From Candidatus Dechloromonas phosphoritropha (GTDB taxonomy: Bacteria > Pseudomonadota > Gammaproteobacteria > Burkholderiales > Rhodocyclaceae), in contig JADKGN010000004.1 in assembly GCA_016722705.1 (NCBI GenBank), forward strand, positions 1,860,001 to 1,924,000: DNA of 64,000 nucleotides, read 5' to 3'. The translations under genes and the position numbers were made by a program. Shown here piece by piece: positions 51,282 through 60,324 of this stretch. Each line of letters opens with the position of its first letter. The stretch's first letter is position 1. The notes beneath the pieces are model-generated. The model saw only the letters and a program-made list of their open reading frames with translations. It searched no databases and was not told where the DNA came from.

Positions 51282-51725
51282 ATGGCCGAGCAATATTCCT
51301 CCAAAGGCATCATGGTCGCAACCATCGTCGTGGCCATTATCCTGACTGCAGTTGTAGTTCCCTTCTCCATGAGGCCTGAGAAATCCGCTGCCGACGCCAG
51401 CAGTGCGGATCAGGCCGATAGTCGTATCCAACCGGTGGCCAGGTTCGAACTGGCCAAGGCCGTTCCGGCCGCTGCCGCTGGCCCGAAAGACGGCGCAACC
51501 GTTTTCAATACGGTTTGCGGCGCCTGCCACAATACCGGCGTCGCCGGCGCACCCAAGGCGGGCGACAAGGCGGCCTGGGCGCCACGCATCGCTCAGGGTA
51601 ACGACACTCTTTACAAGAGCGCAATCTTTGGCAAGAATGCAATGCCCCCGAAGGGTGGTGCGGCCGATCTGTCCGATGATGAGATCAAGGGCGCGGTCAA
51701 TCACATGGTGGAGCTGGCCAAGTAA
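51282..51725 (+). CDS. Cytochrome c5 family protein
   Basis: The 147-residue protein has an N-terminal hydrophobic helix (about 9-28, GIMVATIVVAIILTAVVVPF) that may be an uncleaved anchor or signal, an Ala/Ser/Asp-rich linker and a C-terminal class I haem c domain. The haem motif is CGACH near 80-84 (FNTVCGACHNTGVAGAPK). The axial Met comes in NAMPPKGGAADLSDDEIKGAVNHMVELAK. That pattern is characteristic of the cytochrome c5 group, electron carriers between bc1-type complexes and terminal oxidases or reductases. GAGG precedes the ATG at 51282; a longer frame upstream overlaps a terminator and is unlikely. Confidence 0.92.
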   Translation: MAEQYSSKGIMVATIVVAIILTAVVVPFSMRPEKSAADASSADQADSRIQPVARFELAKAVPAAAAGPKDGATVFNTVCGACHNTGVAGAPKAGDKAAWAPRIAQGNDTLYKSAIFGKNAMPPKGGAADLSDDEIKGAVNHMVELAK

Positions 51726-51744
51726 TTGTCAGGAAAAGTGAAAC

Positions 51745-51767
51745 GGGAGGCTGCGGCCTCCCTTTTT
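51745..51767 (+). terminator. Terminator of the cytochrome gene
   Basis: GGGAGGC-TGCG-GCCTCCC then TTTTTC lies 20 bases after the stop codon. A second hairpin without T run (AGCAGGGCGCC/GGCGCCCTGCT, 51778-51804) follows before the convergent gene. Confidence 0.85.
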
Positions 51768-51848
51768 CGTTGACGGAAGCAGGGCGCCTCGTGGGCGCCC
51801 TGCTCAGGCCGGCTTCTGGTCGGCCGTTTCAGGTTCTCGCAAGGACGT

Positions 51849-52157
51849 TCACTTCTTCATCGGTTCGGCCCCCTTATCCGCCTCTGCCTTAGGTACTTCG
51901 GTGGCATGGGTTGCCGGGGTCTTCGGCGCGGCCTTCTTGGCGTGCCCGTGCTTGCCGCCGTTCGTGGGTGCCTGCACCTCGGGTGCGGCAACAGCCGGTT
52001 TGGCTTCCGGCGCCTTGGCTTCCGGCTTGGGCGCTTCGGTCTTGACGACGGTAGCCGGCGTGGCGGCGGGTTTGACTTCCGCAGCCGGCTTGACATCAGC
52101 AGCGTGAGCAATACCGAAAGCGGCGGCGAGGGCGAGGGCAATGAGTTGCTTGGTCAT
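51849..52157 (-). CDS. Secreted Ala/Pro/Lys-rich low-complexity protein
   Basis: The 102-residue product has a signal peptide (MTKQLIALALAAAFGIAHA, cleavage after AHA) and then a low-complexity chain of VKPAAEVKPAATPATVVK, EAPKPEAKAPEAKPAVAAPEV units and a His/Lys patch (GGKHGHAKKAAPKTPATH). It is probably extended and unstructured. Many betaproteobacteria have such a short periplasmic protein of unknown function. The start at 52157 has AAGGAGAT upstream. Confidence 0.65.
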   Translation of the reverse strand: MTKQLIALALAAAFGIAHAADVKPAAEVKPAATPATVVKTEAPKPEAKAPEAKPAVAAPEVQAPTNGGKHGHAKKAAPKTPATHATEVPKAEADKGAEPMKK

Positions 52158-52294
52158 TTTCAATCTCCTTGAGTGATTTGTCCGGGTTCATCGGGCTTTG
52201 CGGAATCGCGCTGCCTTGTGCCGAATAACGCGGACGGTGGTCGCGCCGATGTCATAAGAAAGGTACCCGTATGTGACGGGTCGTGACCCGGTTG

Positions 52295-54286
52295 CTACCG
52301 CTTGTTGCCGGCCAGCATGGACTTCAGGGATTCAAGCCGGGCGCTGCCAGTCGCCTTGTCCGGCGTGACGGACTCTTTGCCGCCGGAGAACCGGATATCC
52401 TCCTTACCCATTTCGGCGATGAAGCGCGAGGGCTCGCTGGGGATGAAGTCGCGCGCCTGCTTGCGGCGCTCGCAGTAGGACAGGTGCAGCGAGCGCTGGG
52501 CACGAGTAATGCCGACATACATCAGTCGGCGTTCTTCTTCAAGCTTCGCCGGGTCGAGGGATTCGCGGTGCGGGAGGATGCCCTCCTCGATGCCAACCAG
52601 GAAGACGTGCCTGTATTCCAGGCCCTTGGCCGCATGCAGGGTCGACAGCTGCACGGCGTCATTGTCTTCGGAAGCCTGCTTGTCGAGCAGGTTGATCAGC
52701 GCGATGTTCTGCGTAAGTTCGATCAAGGTCTTGCCATCTTCCTCGCCTTTCCTGTTCAGCCACTCAGCGAATTCGCAGACGTTGCCCCAGCGCGTCTGGG
52801 CGACCCGATTTTCCTCGTGATCGTGGAGATAGGTTTGGTAATCAATCGCCTTCAGCAGGTCGGGCAGAACCCGATGCGCCGGCTCGCACCCCGCTCGTTG
52901 CCGCAGACGGCCGATGAACAGGCAGAACACAAGGAGTGGCTCAAGCTGGCGTGTCTGCACCCGATGCGCGAAACCCTCCTCATCGGCGGCATGAAAGAGC
53001 GAGACATGGCGCTCGCCGGCGTACTGGCCAAGGGCCTGCAGCGTCGCCGCACCGATGCCACGCTTCGGTGTCGTCGCCGCGCGGATAAAGGCCGGGTCGT
53101 CGTCCTCGTTGGTCAGCAGCCGCAGGTAGGCGATAATGTCCTTGATTTCGGCCTTGTCGAAAAACGATTTACCGCCGGACAACTGGTAAGGAATCTTGTG
53201 GCTGCGCAAATGCTGCTCAAAGCCGCGCGCCAGATGGTTGGAGCGGTAGAGAATGGCGTAGTCACGGAACTTGCCACGATGCTCGAAGCGGTGCGCCTGC
53301 AGCTTCATCACCACGCTTTCCGCCTCGACCTCGTTGTCCTTGCACGCTGTCACGGTGATCTGATCGCCGTGGCCGAGTTCGGACCACAGCTTCTTGTCGA
53401 ACAGTTTCTCGTTGTGCGAAATGACGTTGTTGGCGGCCTTGAGGATTCTTACGGTCGACCGGTAATTTTGCTCCAATTTGATGACCCTCAGCGCCGGAAA
53501 CTCATTCGGCAGCTTCTTCAGGTTCTCGATATCGGCGCCACGCCAGCCGTAAATTGCCTGGTCATCATCGCCCACCGCCGTAAACTGGGCGCGCACGCCG
53601 GTCAGCAACTTGAGCAGCTGGTACTGGCAGGCGTTGGTATCCTGGTATTCATCGACCAGCAGGTAGCGCAGGCGATTCTGCCACTTCTCGACGATCTCCG
53701 GGTGCTGCTGGAAGAGCACGACCGGCAGACCGATCAGGTCATCGAAATCGACCGCCTGATAGGCCTTCAGCGTCGCTTCGTAGGACAGGTAGGCGTGCGC
53801 CGCCAGCGCCTCGTGCTCGTTGCCGGCCAACTGGCGAGCGGCTTCGGGCGTAACCAGCGCGTTCTTCCAGTTGGAGATGATCGACTGCAGATGGCGCAAC
53901 GTGCCTTTGTCGACGGTCTTGGCAATATCGCCGATGATGCCGGCGCAATCGGCGGCATCGAAAATCGAGAAGCGCGGCTTATAGCCGAGGGCCTTCGCCT
54001 CCTCACGCAGGATGCGCACGCCGAGTGAGTGGAAAGTGGAAATTTGCAGATCTTCCGCCGTCGACCGCGACAGCAGCTTGGCGACACGCTCCTGCATTTC
54101 CTTGGCCGCCTTGTTGGTGAAGGTGATGGCCGCCACGTTGCGTGGCTGAAAGCCGCAGTCCCGAACGAGGTAGGCAATCTTCTGCGTGATTACCCGGGTC
54201 TTGCCCGAGCCGGCGCCGGCCAGCACCAGCAGCGGACCGTCAAGGTAATGGATCGCTTCGCGTTGCTGGGGATTAAGGCCGGACAT
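52295..54286 (-). CDS. rep: ATP-dependent DNA helicase Rep (UvrD/SF1A)
   Basis: Rep is a 3'-5' helicase that clears proteins ahead of replication forks. The 663 residues contain all SF1A motifs: LNPQQREAIHYLDGPLLVLAGAGSGKTRVITQ (Q motif and Walker A, 4-35), ITFTNKAAKEMQERV (Ia), LLVDEYQDTNACQYQLL (Walker B, about 215), VGDDDQAIYGWRGAD (III), LEQNYRSTVRILKAANNVI (IV), LSTLHAAKGLEYRHVFLVGIEEGILPH (V) and EEERRLMYVGITRAQRSLHLSYCERR (VI). The length is typical for Rep and shorter than UvrD. The 3' end at 52295 lies 138 bases from the next gene; nothing suggests damage. Confidence 0.95.
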   Translation of the reverse strand: MSGLNPQQREAIHYLDGPLLVLAGAGSGKTRVITQKIAYLVRDCGFQPRNVAAITFTNKAAKEMQERVAKLLSRSTAEDLQISTFHSLGVRILREEAKALGYKPRFSIFDAADCAGIIGDIAKTVDKGTLRHLQSIISNWKNALVTPEAARQLAGNEHEALAAHAYLSYEATLKAYQAVDFDDLIGLPVVLFQQHPEIVEKWQNRLRYLLVDEYQDTNACQYQLLKLLTGVRAQFTAVGDDDQAIYGWRGADIENLKKLPNEFPALRVIKLEQNYRSTVRILKAANNVISHNEKLFDKKLWSELGHGDQITVTACKDNEVEAESVVMKLQAHRFEHRGKFRDYAILYRSNHLARGFEQHLRSHKIPYQLSGGKSFFDKAEIKDIIAYLRLLTNEDDDPAFIRAATTPKRGIGAATLQALGQYAGERHVSLFHAADEEGFAHRVQTRQLEPLLVFCLFIGRLRQRAGCEPAHRVLPDLLKAIDYQTYLHDHEENRVAQTRWGNVCEFAEWLNRKGEEDGKTLIELTQNIALINLLDKQASEDNDAVQLSTLHAAKGLEYRHVFLVGIEEGILPHRESLDPAKLEEERRLMYVGITRAQRSLHLSYCERRKQARDFIPSEPSRFIAEMGKEDIRFSGGKESVTPDKATGSARLESLKSMLAGNKR

Positions 54287-54355
54287 GAAGGGCTAAGGGC
54301 GTGCCGGCAAAAAGGCGCGCAAGATCAGGGCCGGCGATTTTAACCGATGACGCCT

Positions 54356-54523
54356 TCAGATCGCATCTTCGACCCGCGGCAAGGACAGGCTGAGCGCCTG
54401 CAGTTTGACCAGTCCGTCCACATTGCTGCCATGCCGCGTGAGTTGGGCTGCCACCCGACGAGCGTCTTCGAGCCCCTGTTCCCGGCCTCCAAACAGTGCG
54501 ATGGCCTCGCGGGTCAAAAGCAT
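54356..54523 (-). CDS. Possible small ORF or fragment (55 residues)
   Basis: Between rep and the DUF4197 gene lies 436 bases without a sizeable gene. The best candidate is this frame: MLLTREAIALFGGREQGLEDARRV, AAQLTRHGSNVDGLVKLQALSLSLPRVEDAI. It is helical and soluble and starts from ATG with AGGAAA upstream. A second tiny frame upstream (54671 down) gives MKLHRLDQARSTRRPIWVNGRGK. I recognise neither; they may be remains of one older gene. Confidence 0.3.
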   Translation of the reverse strand: MLLTREAIALFGGREQGLEDARRVAAQLTRHGSNVDGLVKLQALSLSLPRVEDAI

Positions 54524-54722
54524 CGATTTCCTGCTGTAGCGAGCGCGGGCGATCGCCTTCGACGCCCTACATCATCTGGACCCGGCCGACTTCTCGTCGG
54601 CTACTTGCCGCGCCCGTTCACCCAAATCGGGCGTCGGGTGCTGCGTGCTTGATCGAGGCGATGGAGTTTCATCGGGCGGGCTCCTTATGCCAGTAACGGT
54701 ACAGAAGCACTCCCGCTTGAGG

Positions 54723-55409
54723 CTAAAGTGCGCCGAACACCTTTTTCAGCAGATCACTGCCGGCGCCGAGCGGGTTGGAGCGTAGCTTCTTCTCCTCCTC
54801 GGCAATCATCACAAACAGTCCGTCAATAGCCTTTTGCGTCACATAACCGTCAATATCGGCGTCCTTCTTGTTGATCAGGCCGCTGCTCGCCGCCTTGCCG
54901 GCAAACTGGTTGTACTGCTCGGCCAGTTGCAGCTTTTTGGTTGAATCCTTGACAATGGGCGTGAACTTGGCGGTGAGCTGATCGGTAGAGGTGCGCTTGA
55001 AGTATTGCGTCACGCTGTCCTCGCCACCGGTCAGAATACCCTTGGCATCTTGAACACTCATTTTCTTGATCGAGTCGCTCAGGATCGGCCCGGCTTGGGC
55101 CACGGCTTTTTCGGCCGCGTGGTTCATCGTGTCGATCAGCTCATCAGCCTGTTTGCCCATGCCGAACATGCGCAGGCCTTTTTCCGCAGTCTGCAGGTAA
55201 CCCGGCAAGGGAATCTTGACCTTGCTGTTGTCCAGAAAGCCGTTTTCCTTGCCCAGCGTTGACACGGCGTAGTCGGCGCCCTTGCTCAAGGCGGCCTTGA
55301 CCCCGGCACTGGCATCGCCGGCCGAAATGGCATCGAGCCCGGCCGCCTGGGCAATGGCGATGGTCAACGTCAAAAAAGCGGTGAAAATTGATTTTTTCAG
55401 TATTGGCAC
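54723..55409 (-). CDS. DUF4197 domain periplasmic protein
   Basis: The 228-residue protein has a signal peptide (about 1-22, KSIFTAFLTLTIAIAQAAG) and the DUF4197 domain over the rest: SAGVKAALSKGADYAVSTLGKENGFLDNSKVKIPLPGYLQTAEKGLRMFG, DELIDTMNHAAEKAVAQAGPILSDSIKKMSVQDAKGILTGGEDSVTQYFKRTS and DGYVTQKAIDGLFVMIAEEEKKLRSNP. The family is common in proteobacteria and lacks a known function. It follows pilU on the same strand by 18 bases, so it may be read from the pilT-pilU transcript. Confidence 0.92.
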   Translation of the reverse strand: MPILKKSIFTAFLTLTIAIAQAAGLDAISAGDASAGVKAALSKGADYAVSTLGKENGFLDNSKVKIPLPGYLQTAEKGLRMFGMGKQADELIDTMNHAAEKAVAQAGPILSDSIKKMSVQDAKGILTGGEDSVTQYFKRTSTDQLTAKFTPIVKDSTKKLQLAEQYNQFAGKAASSGLINKKDADIDGYVTQKAIDGLFVMIAEEEKKLRSNPLGAGSDLLKKVFGAL

Positions 55410-55427
55410 GAAGGCTCCCGGGGTTGG

Positions 55428-56564
55428 TCAGACGATGTCGAGGTGACTAATGCCGCTGGTCAGGTCGCGATCCTTGGATTCCTTTCCGTACAGCTTGATC
55501 TGCAAGCGCAGATCGTTCAACGAATCCGCGTTGCGCAACGCATCCTCGTAGCTGATCTTGCCGGCTTCGTACAGTTCGAAAAGCGATTGGTCGAAGGTCT
55601 GCATCCCGAGTTCGCGCGATTTCTTCATGATTTCCTTGATCTCGCTCACCTCACCCTTGAAGATGAGGTCGGAAATCAGCGGCGAGTTGAGCAAGACCTC
55701 GATAGCCGCCACGCGCCCCTTGCCGTCCTTTTTGGCAATCAAGCGCTGCGACACCATGGCGCGCAGGTTGAGGGAGAGGTCCATCAGTAACTGCGAACGG
55801 CGGTCTTCGGGGAAGAAGTTGATGATGCGGTCAATCGCCGTATTCGTGCTGTTGGCGTGCAGCGTCGCCAACGCCAGGTGACCCGTTTCGGCAAAGGCGA
55901 TGGCGTAATCCATCGTGTCGCGGTCACGGATTTCACCCATGAGGATGACATCCGGCGCCTGGCGCAGCGTATTTTTCAGGGCTGGCTTCCAGTCGTTGGT
56001 ATCGACGCCAATCTCGCGCTGCGTGATGATGCAGTTCTTGTGCTCGTGAACGTATTCGATAGGATCCTCGACCGTGATGATGTGGCCGAAGCTGTTCTGG
56101 TTGCGGTAATCGACGAGAGCGGCCAGCGAAGTCGTCTTGCCGGTACCGGTACCACCGACGAAGATGACGAGACCGAGCTTGGTCATTGCGACGTCCTTGA
56201 GAACGGGCGGCATTTCGAGTCCGTCAAGGGTCGGGATCGTCTGGTTGATGGTTCGGCAGACGACGCCGACGCGCCCCTGCTGAATGAAGGCGTTGGTCCG
56301 GAAGCGACCGATGCCGGCCGGCGAAATGGCGAAGTTGCATTCCTTGGTCGCCTCGAACTCCGCCGCCTGCCGATCGTTCATGATCGAGCGGGCAAGTTCG
56401 GCTGTGTGTGACGGCGTCAGTATCTGGTTGGAGACCGGCATGATCTTGCCGTCCACCTTGATGGCGGGTGGAAAATTGGCTGTAATGAACAAGTCCGATC
56501 CTTTTTTCTGCACCATCAGGCGCAGCAGATCGTGCATGAATTTCATTGCCTGATCGCGTTCCAT
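55428..56564 (-). CDS. pilU: Type IV pilus twitching ATPase PilU
   Basis: PilU is the PilT paralogue that assists retraction of type IV pili. The 378 residues contain GGTGTGKTTSLAALVDYRN (Walker A, about 135), the Asp box ITVEDPIEYVHEH, Walker B LMGEIRDRDTMDYAIAFAETGHLALATLHAN and the C-terminal helicase-like part SQRLIAKKDGKGRVAAIEVLLNSPLISDLIFKGEVSEIKEIM. The last region differs from the AIRNLIRE motif of PilT, which is what distinguishes PilU. It lies 31 bases after pilT on the same strand. Confidence 0.95.
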   Translation of the reverse strand: MERDQAMKFMHDLLRLMVQKKGSDLFITANFPPAIKVDGKIMPVSNQILTPSHTAELARSIMNDRQAAEFEATKECNFAISPAGIGRFRTNAFIQQGRVGVVCRTINQTIPTLDGLEMPPVLKDVAMTKLGLVIFVGGTGTGKTTSLAALVDYRNQNSFGHIITVEDPIEYVHEHKNCIITQREIGVDTNDWKPALKNTLRQAPDVILMGEIRDRDTMDYAIAFAETGHLALATLHANSTNTAIDRIINFFPEDRRSQLLMDLSLNLRAMVSQRLIAKKDGKGRVAAIEVLLNSPLISDLIFKGEVSEIKEIMKKSRELGMQTFDQSLFELYEAGKISYEDALRNADSLNDLRLQIKLYGKESKDRDLTSGISHLDIV

Positions 56565-56594
56565 AAATTTCCTTTTTCCCTAATTTATTCCGGC

Positions 56595-57638
56595 TCAGCC
56601 GGGGAAATTGTCCTTGTTGGTGGCCCGCGAACGCGCCTCGGCATTGGACACCACGTTGCGCCGTACCAATTCGAGCAGGTTCTGGTCGAGCGTCTGCATG
56701 CCGAAATTCTGGCCGGTCTGGATCGCCGAATACATCTGTGCGACCTTGTTCTCGCGGATCAGGTTACGGATCGCCGGGGTGCCGATCATGATTTCATGCG
56801 CCGCGACGCGACCATTGCCATCCTTGGTCTTGAGCAGCGTCTGCGAAATGACGGCTCTCAGCGATTCGGACAGCATTGAGCGAACCATTTCCTTTTCCGC
56901 CGCCGGGAAGACGTCGACGATGCGGTCGATGGTCTTGGCTGCCGACGAGGTATGCAGCGTGGCGAAAACCAGGTGGCCGGTTTCGGCTGCGGTCAGCGCA
57001 AGGCGAATGGTTTCGAGGTCACGCATCTCACCGACCAGAACTACGTCCGGATCTTCGCGCAGCGCCGAGCGCAGTGCGTTGGCGAAGGACAGCGTATGCG
57101 GGCCGACCTCGCGCTGATTGATCAGGCACTTCTTGGACTCATGCACAAATTCGATCGGATCCTCGACGGTCAGGATATGTGCGTATTCGTTTTCGTTGAC
57201 GTGATTGACCATCGCCGCCAGCGTTGTCGATTTGCCGGAACCGGTCGGCCCGGTCACGAGCACGATACCGCGCGGGTATTCGGAAATGGCTTTGAAAATC
57301 TTGGGGCAATTCAGGTCGTCAAGTGACAGGATCTTCGAGGGGATGGTCCGGAAAACTGCGCCGGCGCCGCGCTGCTGATTGAAGGCATTGACGCGGAAAC
57401 GGGCCAGGTTGGGGATTTCGAACGAGAAGTCGCACTCCAGCGTCTCTTCATAGATCTTCCGCTGGGTATCGGTCATGATGTCGTACACCATGCTGTGCAC
57501 GTCCTTATGCTCCATCGCCGGCAGGTTGATGCGGCGCACATCGCCATGGACGCGGATCATCGGTGGCACGCCTGCCGAGAGGTGAAGGTCGGAAGCCTTG
57601 TTCTTGACTCCAAAGGCCAGCAGTTCTGTGATGTCCAT
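56595..57638 (-). CDS. pilT: Type IV pilus retraction ATPase PilT
   Basis: PilT disassembles type IV pili and powers twitching and DNA uptake. The 347 residues show LLAFGVKNKASDLHLSAGVPPMIRVHGDVRRI at the N-terminus, Walker A in VTGPTGSGKSTTLAAMVNHVNE near 130, ILTVEDPIEFVHESKKCLINQREVG, Walker B in VVLVGEMRDLETIRLALTAAETGHLVFATLHTSSAAKTIDRI, and the hallmark AIRNLIRENK near 290. I place the start at 57638, where MDITELLAFG begins as in homologues. It is divergent from yggS by 55 bases, an arrangement conserved in beta- and gammaproteobacteria. Confidence 0.97.
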   Translation of the reverse strand: MDITELLAFGVKNKASDLHLSAGVPPMIRVHGDVRRINLPAMEHKDVHSMVYDIMTDTQRKIYEETLECDFSFEIPNLARFRVNAFNQQRGAGAVFRTIPSKILSLDDLNCPKIFKAISEYPRGIVLVTGPTGSGKSTTLAAMVNHVNENEYAHILTVEDPIEFVHESKKCLINQREVGPHTLSFANALRSALREDPDVVLVGEMRDLETIRLALTAAETGHLVFATLHTSSAAKTIDRIVDVFPAAEKEMVRSMLSESLRAVISQTLLKTKDGNGRVAAHEIMIGTPAIRNLIRENKVAQMYSAIQTGQNFGMQTLDQNLLELVRRNVVSNAEARSRATNKDNFPG

Positions 57639-57693
57639 ACGGATCGTCCTTAGGGCGCGTGTATACTGAAACCAGAGAGAATTCCAAACAATT

Positions 57694-58383
57694 ATGAGCG
57701 CAATCGCCTCCAGCCTGCAAGCAGTCAGAGAACGTATCGCCAGGGCGGCACGGGATTTCGGCCGTTCGCCACAAGAAATAGGTCTTCTGGCGGTCAGCAA
57801 GACTTGGTCGGTGGATTGCGTGACCGAGGCGAGCAGAGCGGGACAGCGGTCATTTGGCGAGAACTACGTGCAGGAAGGTATCGCCAAGGTGCTCGCGACG
57901 GCGGGCCAGGGTCTCGATTGGCATTTCATCGGTCCGTTGCAGAGCAACAAGACGCGGCTGGTCGCCGGGCATTTTTCGTGGGTGCACTCGATCGAACGTC
58001 TGAAAGTGGCCGAACGGCTCTCCGCGCAGCGTCCGGAGCACCTGCCGCCGCTTTCCGTCTGCATCGAGGTCAATGTTTCGGGTGCTGCAAGCAAGAGCGG
58101 TTGCGCACCCGATGAGGCGTTGGCGCTTTGTCTGGCAGTTTCGGGCCTGCCCAGACTGAAGCTGCGTGGTTTGATGGCGATTCCTGAAGCGGCAGACGAT
58201 TTCGCGGCCCAGCGGGCGCCATTCCGCCAGTTGCGCGAGCTTCGCGAGAAAATTTGCGCCGCCGGCCTGCCACTCGATACCCTTTCCATGGGAATGTCCC
58301 ACGATCTTGAAGCGGCTGTGGCCGAAGGTGCGACCATTGTCCGCATCGGCACGGCAATTTTTGGTGAGCGAGGTCACGCATGA
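57694..58383 (+). CDS. yggS: PLP homeostasis protein (YggS/PROSC)
   Basis: The 229-residue PLP-binding protein maintains pyridoxal phosphate and amino-acid pools. It has LLAVSKTWSVDCVTEA with the PLP lysine near 34, RSFGENYVQEGIAKV, WHFIGPLQSNKTRLV, SVCIEVNVSGAASKSGC and the closing LSMGMSHDLEAAVAEGATIVRIGTAIFGER that holds the phosphate. Length is normal. It opens an operon with proC, which it overlaps by four bases. Confidence 0.96.
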   Translation: MSAIASSLQAVRERIARAARDFGRSPQEIGLLAVSKTWSVDCVTEASRAGQRSFGENYVQEGIAKVLATAGQGLDWHFIGPLQSNKTRLVAGHFSWVHSIERLKVAERLSAQRPEHLPPLSVCIEVNVSGAASKSGCAPDEALALCLAVSGLPRLKLRGLMAIPEAADDFAAQRAPFRQLRELREKICAAGLPLDTLSMGMSHDLEAAVAEGATIVRIGTAIFGERGHA

Positions 58384-59192
58384 AAATCTCCTTCCTCGGC
58401 GGCGGCAATATGGCGAATGCGCTGATCGGCGGCATGTTGAAACAGGGTTTTGCCGCCTCCGACATCGGCGTTATCGATCCCGTCGCCGATGCCCGTGTCA
58501 GGCTGGCCGCGACTTATGCGGTAAGCTGCGTGGAATCGGCCGACATGCTGGAGGACGTCGGCGATCTGCTCGTTCTGGCCGTCAAGCCGCAGCAGATGAA
58601 GGAGGCCGTCACTCCGCTGGCCGGCAGGCTGGGCGATGCCGTCGTGGTGAGCATTGCCGCCGGACTTGACATGGCAACACTTTCACGCTGGCTGGGCGGG
58701 CACCGCAGGATCGTTCGCTGCATGCCGAACACGCCGGCGCTGATCGGCGCCGGCATTACCGGGTTGTGCGCGCTGCCGGAAGTGAGTGACGATGAACGTT
58801 CCGCCGCCGATCGTGTGCTGCGCTCGGTCGGCGCGACCGTCTGGATCGCCGACGAGGCGAGGATGGATGCCGTCACCGCGGTTTCCGGCAGCGGCCCGGC
58901 TTATGTCTTCCTGTTTATCGAAGCCATGCAGCAAGCCGCTGCCGACCTCGGCCTCATGTCCGAACAGGGGCGCCGACTGGCCATCGAGACGGTTCAGGGC
59001 GCTGCAGCACTGGCTGCGCAATCACCCGAGTCAGCGGCAACGCTGCGCGAACGGGTCACCTCCAAGGGCGGCACGACCGAGGCCGCGTTGCAGACGATGG
59101 CCGACAAAGGGGTCAAGGAAGGCATCATCGCCGGCATCAAGGCTGCCGAAGCACGCGGTCGGGAGCTTGGCAAACTGCTGGGAGCGGGTTGA
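58380..59192 (+). CDS. proC: Pyrroline-5-carboxylate reductase
   Basis: ProC performs the last step of proline synthesis, reduction of pyrroline-5-carboxylate with NAD(P)H. The 270 residues have the Rossmann start ISFLGGGNMANALIGGMLKQG, the DLLVLAVKPQQMKEAV loop, RIVRCMPNTPALIGAGITGLCA near 110 and the dimer/active-site helix AVSGSGPAYVFLFIEAMQQAAADLGL near 160, with VTSKGGTTEAALQTM near 222. Complete and typical. The start overlaps the yggS stop and its stop overlaps the yggT start (TGATG). Confidence 0.97.
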   Translation: MKISFLGGGNMANALIGGMLKQGFAASDIGVIDPVADARVRLAATYAVSCVESADMLEDVGDLLVLAVKPQQMKEAVTPLAGRLGDAVVVSIAAGLDMATLSRWLGGHRRIVRCMPNTPALIGAGITGLCALPEVSDDERSAADRVLRSVGATVWIADEARMDAVTAVSGSGPAYVFLFIEAMQQAAADLGLMSEQGRRLAIETVQGAAALAAQSPESAATLRERVTSKGGTTEAALQTMADKGVKEGIIAGIKAAEARGRELGKLLGAG

Positions 59193-59725
59193 TGCAGCCT
59201 ATCGTCTTCCTGCTCGACGCCGTCATCAGTTTCTTCTGTAGCCTGTTTTTGCTCCGCTTCATGATGCAGGCGATGCGCGTTTCTTTTGCCGGCCAACTCG
59301 GTGATTTTGTTGTGGCACTGACCAACTGGGCGGTCAAACCGCTGCGCCGGCTCATCCCCGGCGTCGGCGGGCTGGACTGGTCTAGCCTCTTTGCCGCGCT
59401 CGCCTTGCAACTGGTGCAGGCCGGCCTGATTGTCGGGCTATCCAGTCATCTGGCCGAAGCCGACCTAGCCAGTCTGGCCCCGATGATTCTCTGGTTGGCC
59501 GTGCGCGGCCTGCTCCGTCTTGCCGTCTACATCATGATAGGCGCCTTGATCCTGCAAGCCGTGTTGTCCTGGATCAATCCCTACTCATCGCTATCGGCCC
59601 CAGCGCAGCAACTGACCCGGCCACTACTCGACCCGATCCGCCGCTTTGTTCCGTTGATCTCCGGCATCGATCTTTCGCCGCTGATCGTCATTTTGCTGCT
59701 GCAACTTCTCCTCAGTTATCTCTGA
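59192..59725 (+). CDS. yggT: YggT family membrane protein
   Basis: The 177-residue integral membrane protein has two homologous YGGT units. Each has a helix pair with an N-P motif: LDAVISFFCSLFLLRFMMQAM and NWAVKPLRRLIPGVGGLDWSSLFAALALQ, then YIMIGALILQAVLSWINPYSS and LTRPLLDPIRRFVPLISGIDLSPLIVILLLQLLL. The family is linked to osmotic tolerance and cell division or cytochrome assembly in different bacteria, so no single role can be given. Start at 59192 overlaps proC. Confidence 0.93.
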   Translation: MQPIVFLLDAVISFFCSLFLLRFMMQAMRVSFAGQLGDFVVALTNWAVKPLRRLIPGVGGLDWSSLFAALALQLVQAGLIVGLSSHLAEADLASLAPMILWLAVRGLLRLAVYIMIGALILQAVLSWINPYSSLSAPAQQLTRPLLDPIRRFVPLISGIDLSPLIVILLLQLLLSYL

Positions 59726-59732
59726 GGCCACC

Positions 59733-60026
59733 TTGGCCGACTGGTTTCGCATTGCCAGCGATGGCCGTATCACACTCACCCTGCACATTCAGCCCGGGGC
59801 CAAAAAGACCGAATTCGCCGGGCTGCATGGCGACGCGCTGAAAATCCGCCTTGCGGCACCGCCGGTCGACGGCAAGGCAAACGCGGCGTTGGTCAAGTTC
59901 GTCGCCGAAACCCTGAGTTTGCCGAACGCTGCGGTCAACCTGAAAAGCGGCCACAATTCGCGACGCAAGGTGCTGGAAGTAAGTGGCGCCGAGGCAAGTG
60001 TCGTCGCCGGCCTTTTATCGAAATAG
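59733..60026 (+). CDS. yggU: YggU/DUF167 family protein
   Basis: The 97-residue protein (ADWFRIASDGRITLTLHIQPGAKKTEFAGLHGDALKIRLAAPPVDGKANAALVKFVAETLSLP, SGHNSRRKVLEVSGAE) is a typical DUF167 member of the YggU kind with the conserved PxGAKK and APPVDGKAN blocks. Function is unknown. It starts at a TTG 7 bases after the yggT stop, with GAGG upstream, and closes the yggS-proC-yggT-yggU cluster. Confidence 0.92.
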   Translation: MADWFRIASDGRITLTLHIQPGAKKTEFAGLHGDALKIRLAAPPVDGKANAALVKFVAETLSLPNAAVNLKSGHNSRRKVLEVSGAEASVVAGLLSK

Positions 60027-60324
60027 GGCACTGCTGAAACTGGGCAGCGCGCTGGCAACGCGTGATGGGAATTGATCGTTGCAAAGTGTCGAACAAGGCC
60101 GGCGATCCGTTCCCGATTTGACAAAGCAGCAACCACTTGCTCATGCGGCAGCGCTCAATAAGATCGGTGGGCCAGGTTTTGATCCGGGCGACGGATACGC
60201 TCTCACGTCAGGCACGCCCGCGCTGCCGGCGCCGCAACGCGTGGGCACGTCAAGATCAAAAATAGCGGAATCTGACTGGAACACGCGGCAGATAGCTGAT
60301 CAAGAAGTCGCGGGTCAGTAAGGT
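60027..60324. other. 298-bp gap, no gene seen
   Basis: No convincing coding frame, terminator or RNA is visible between yggU and the methyltransferase gene. The yggS operon probably ends without a strong hairpin. Confidence 0.4.

Noticed and set aside
52283..54028. Long plus-strand frame opposite the Rep helicase
   Set aside because: Shadow; the helicase motifs on the minus strand are complete.
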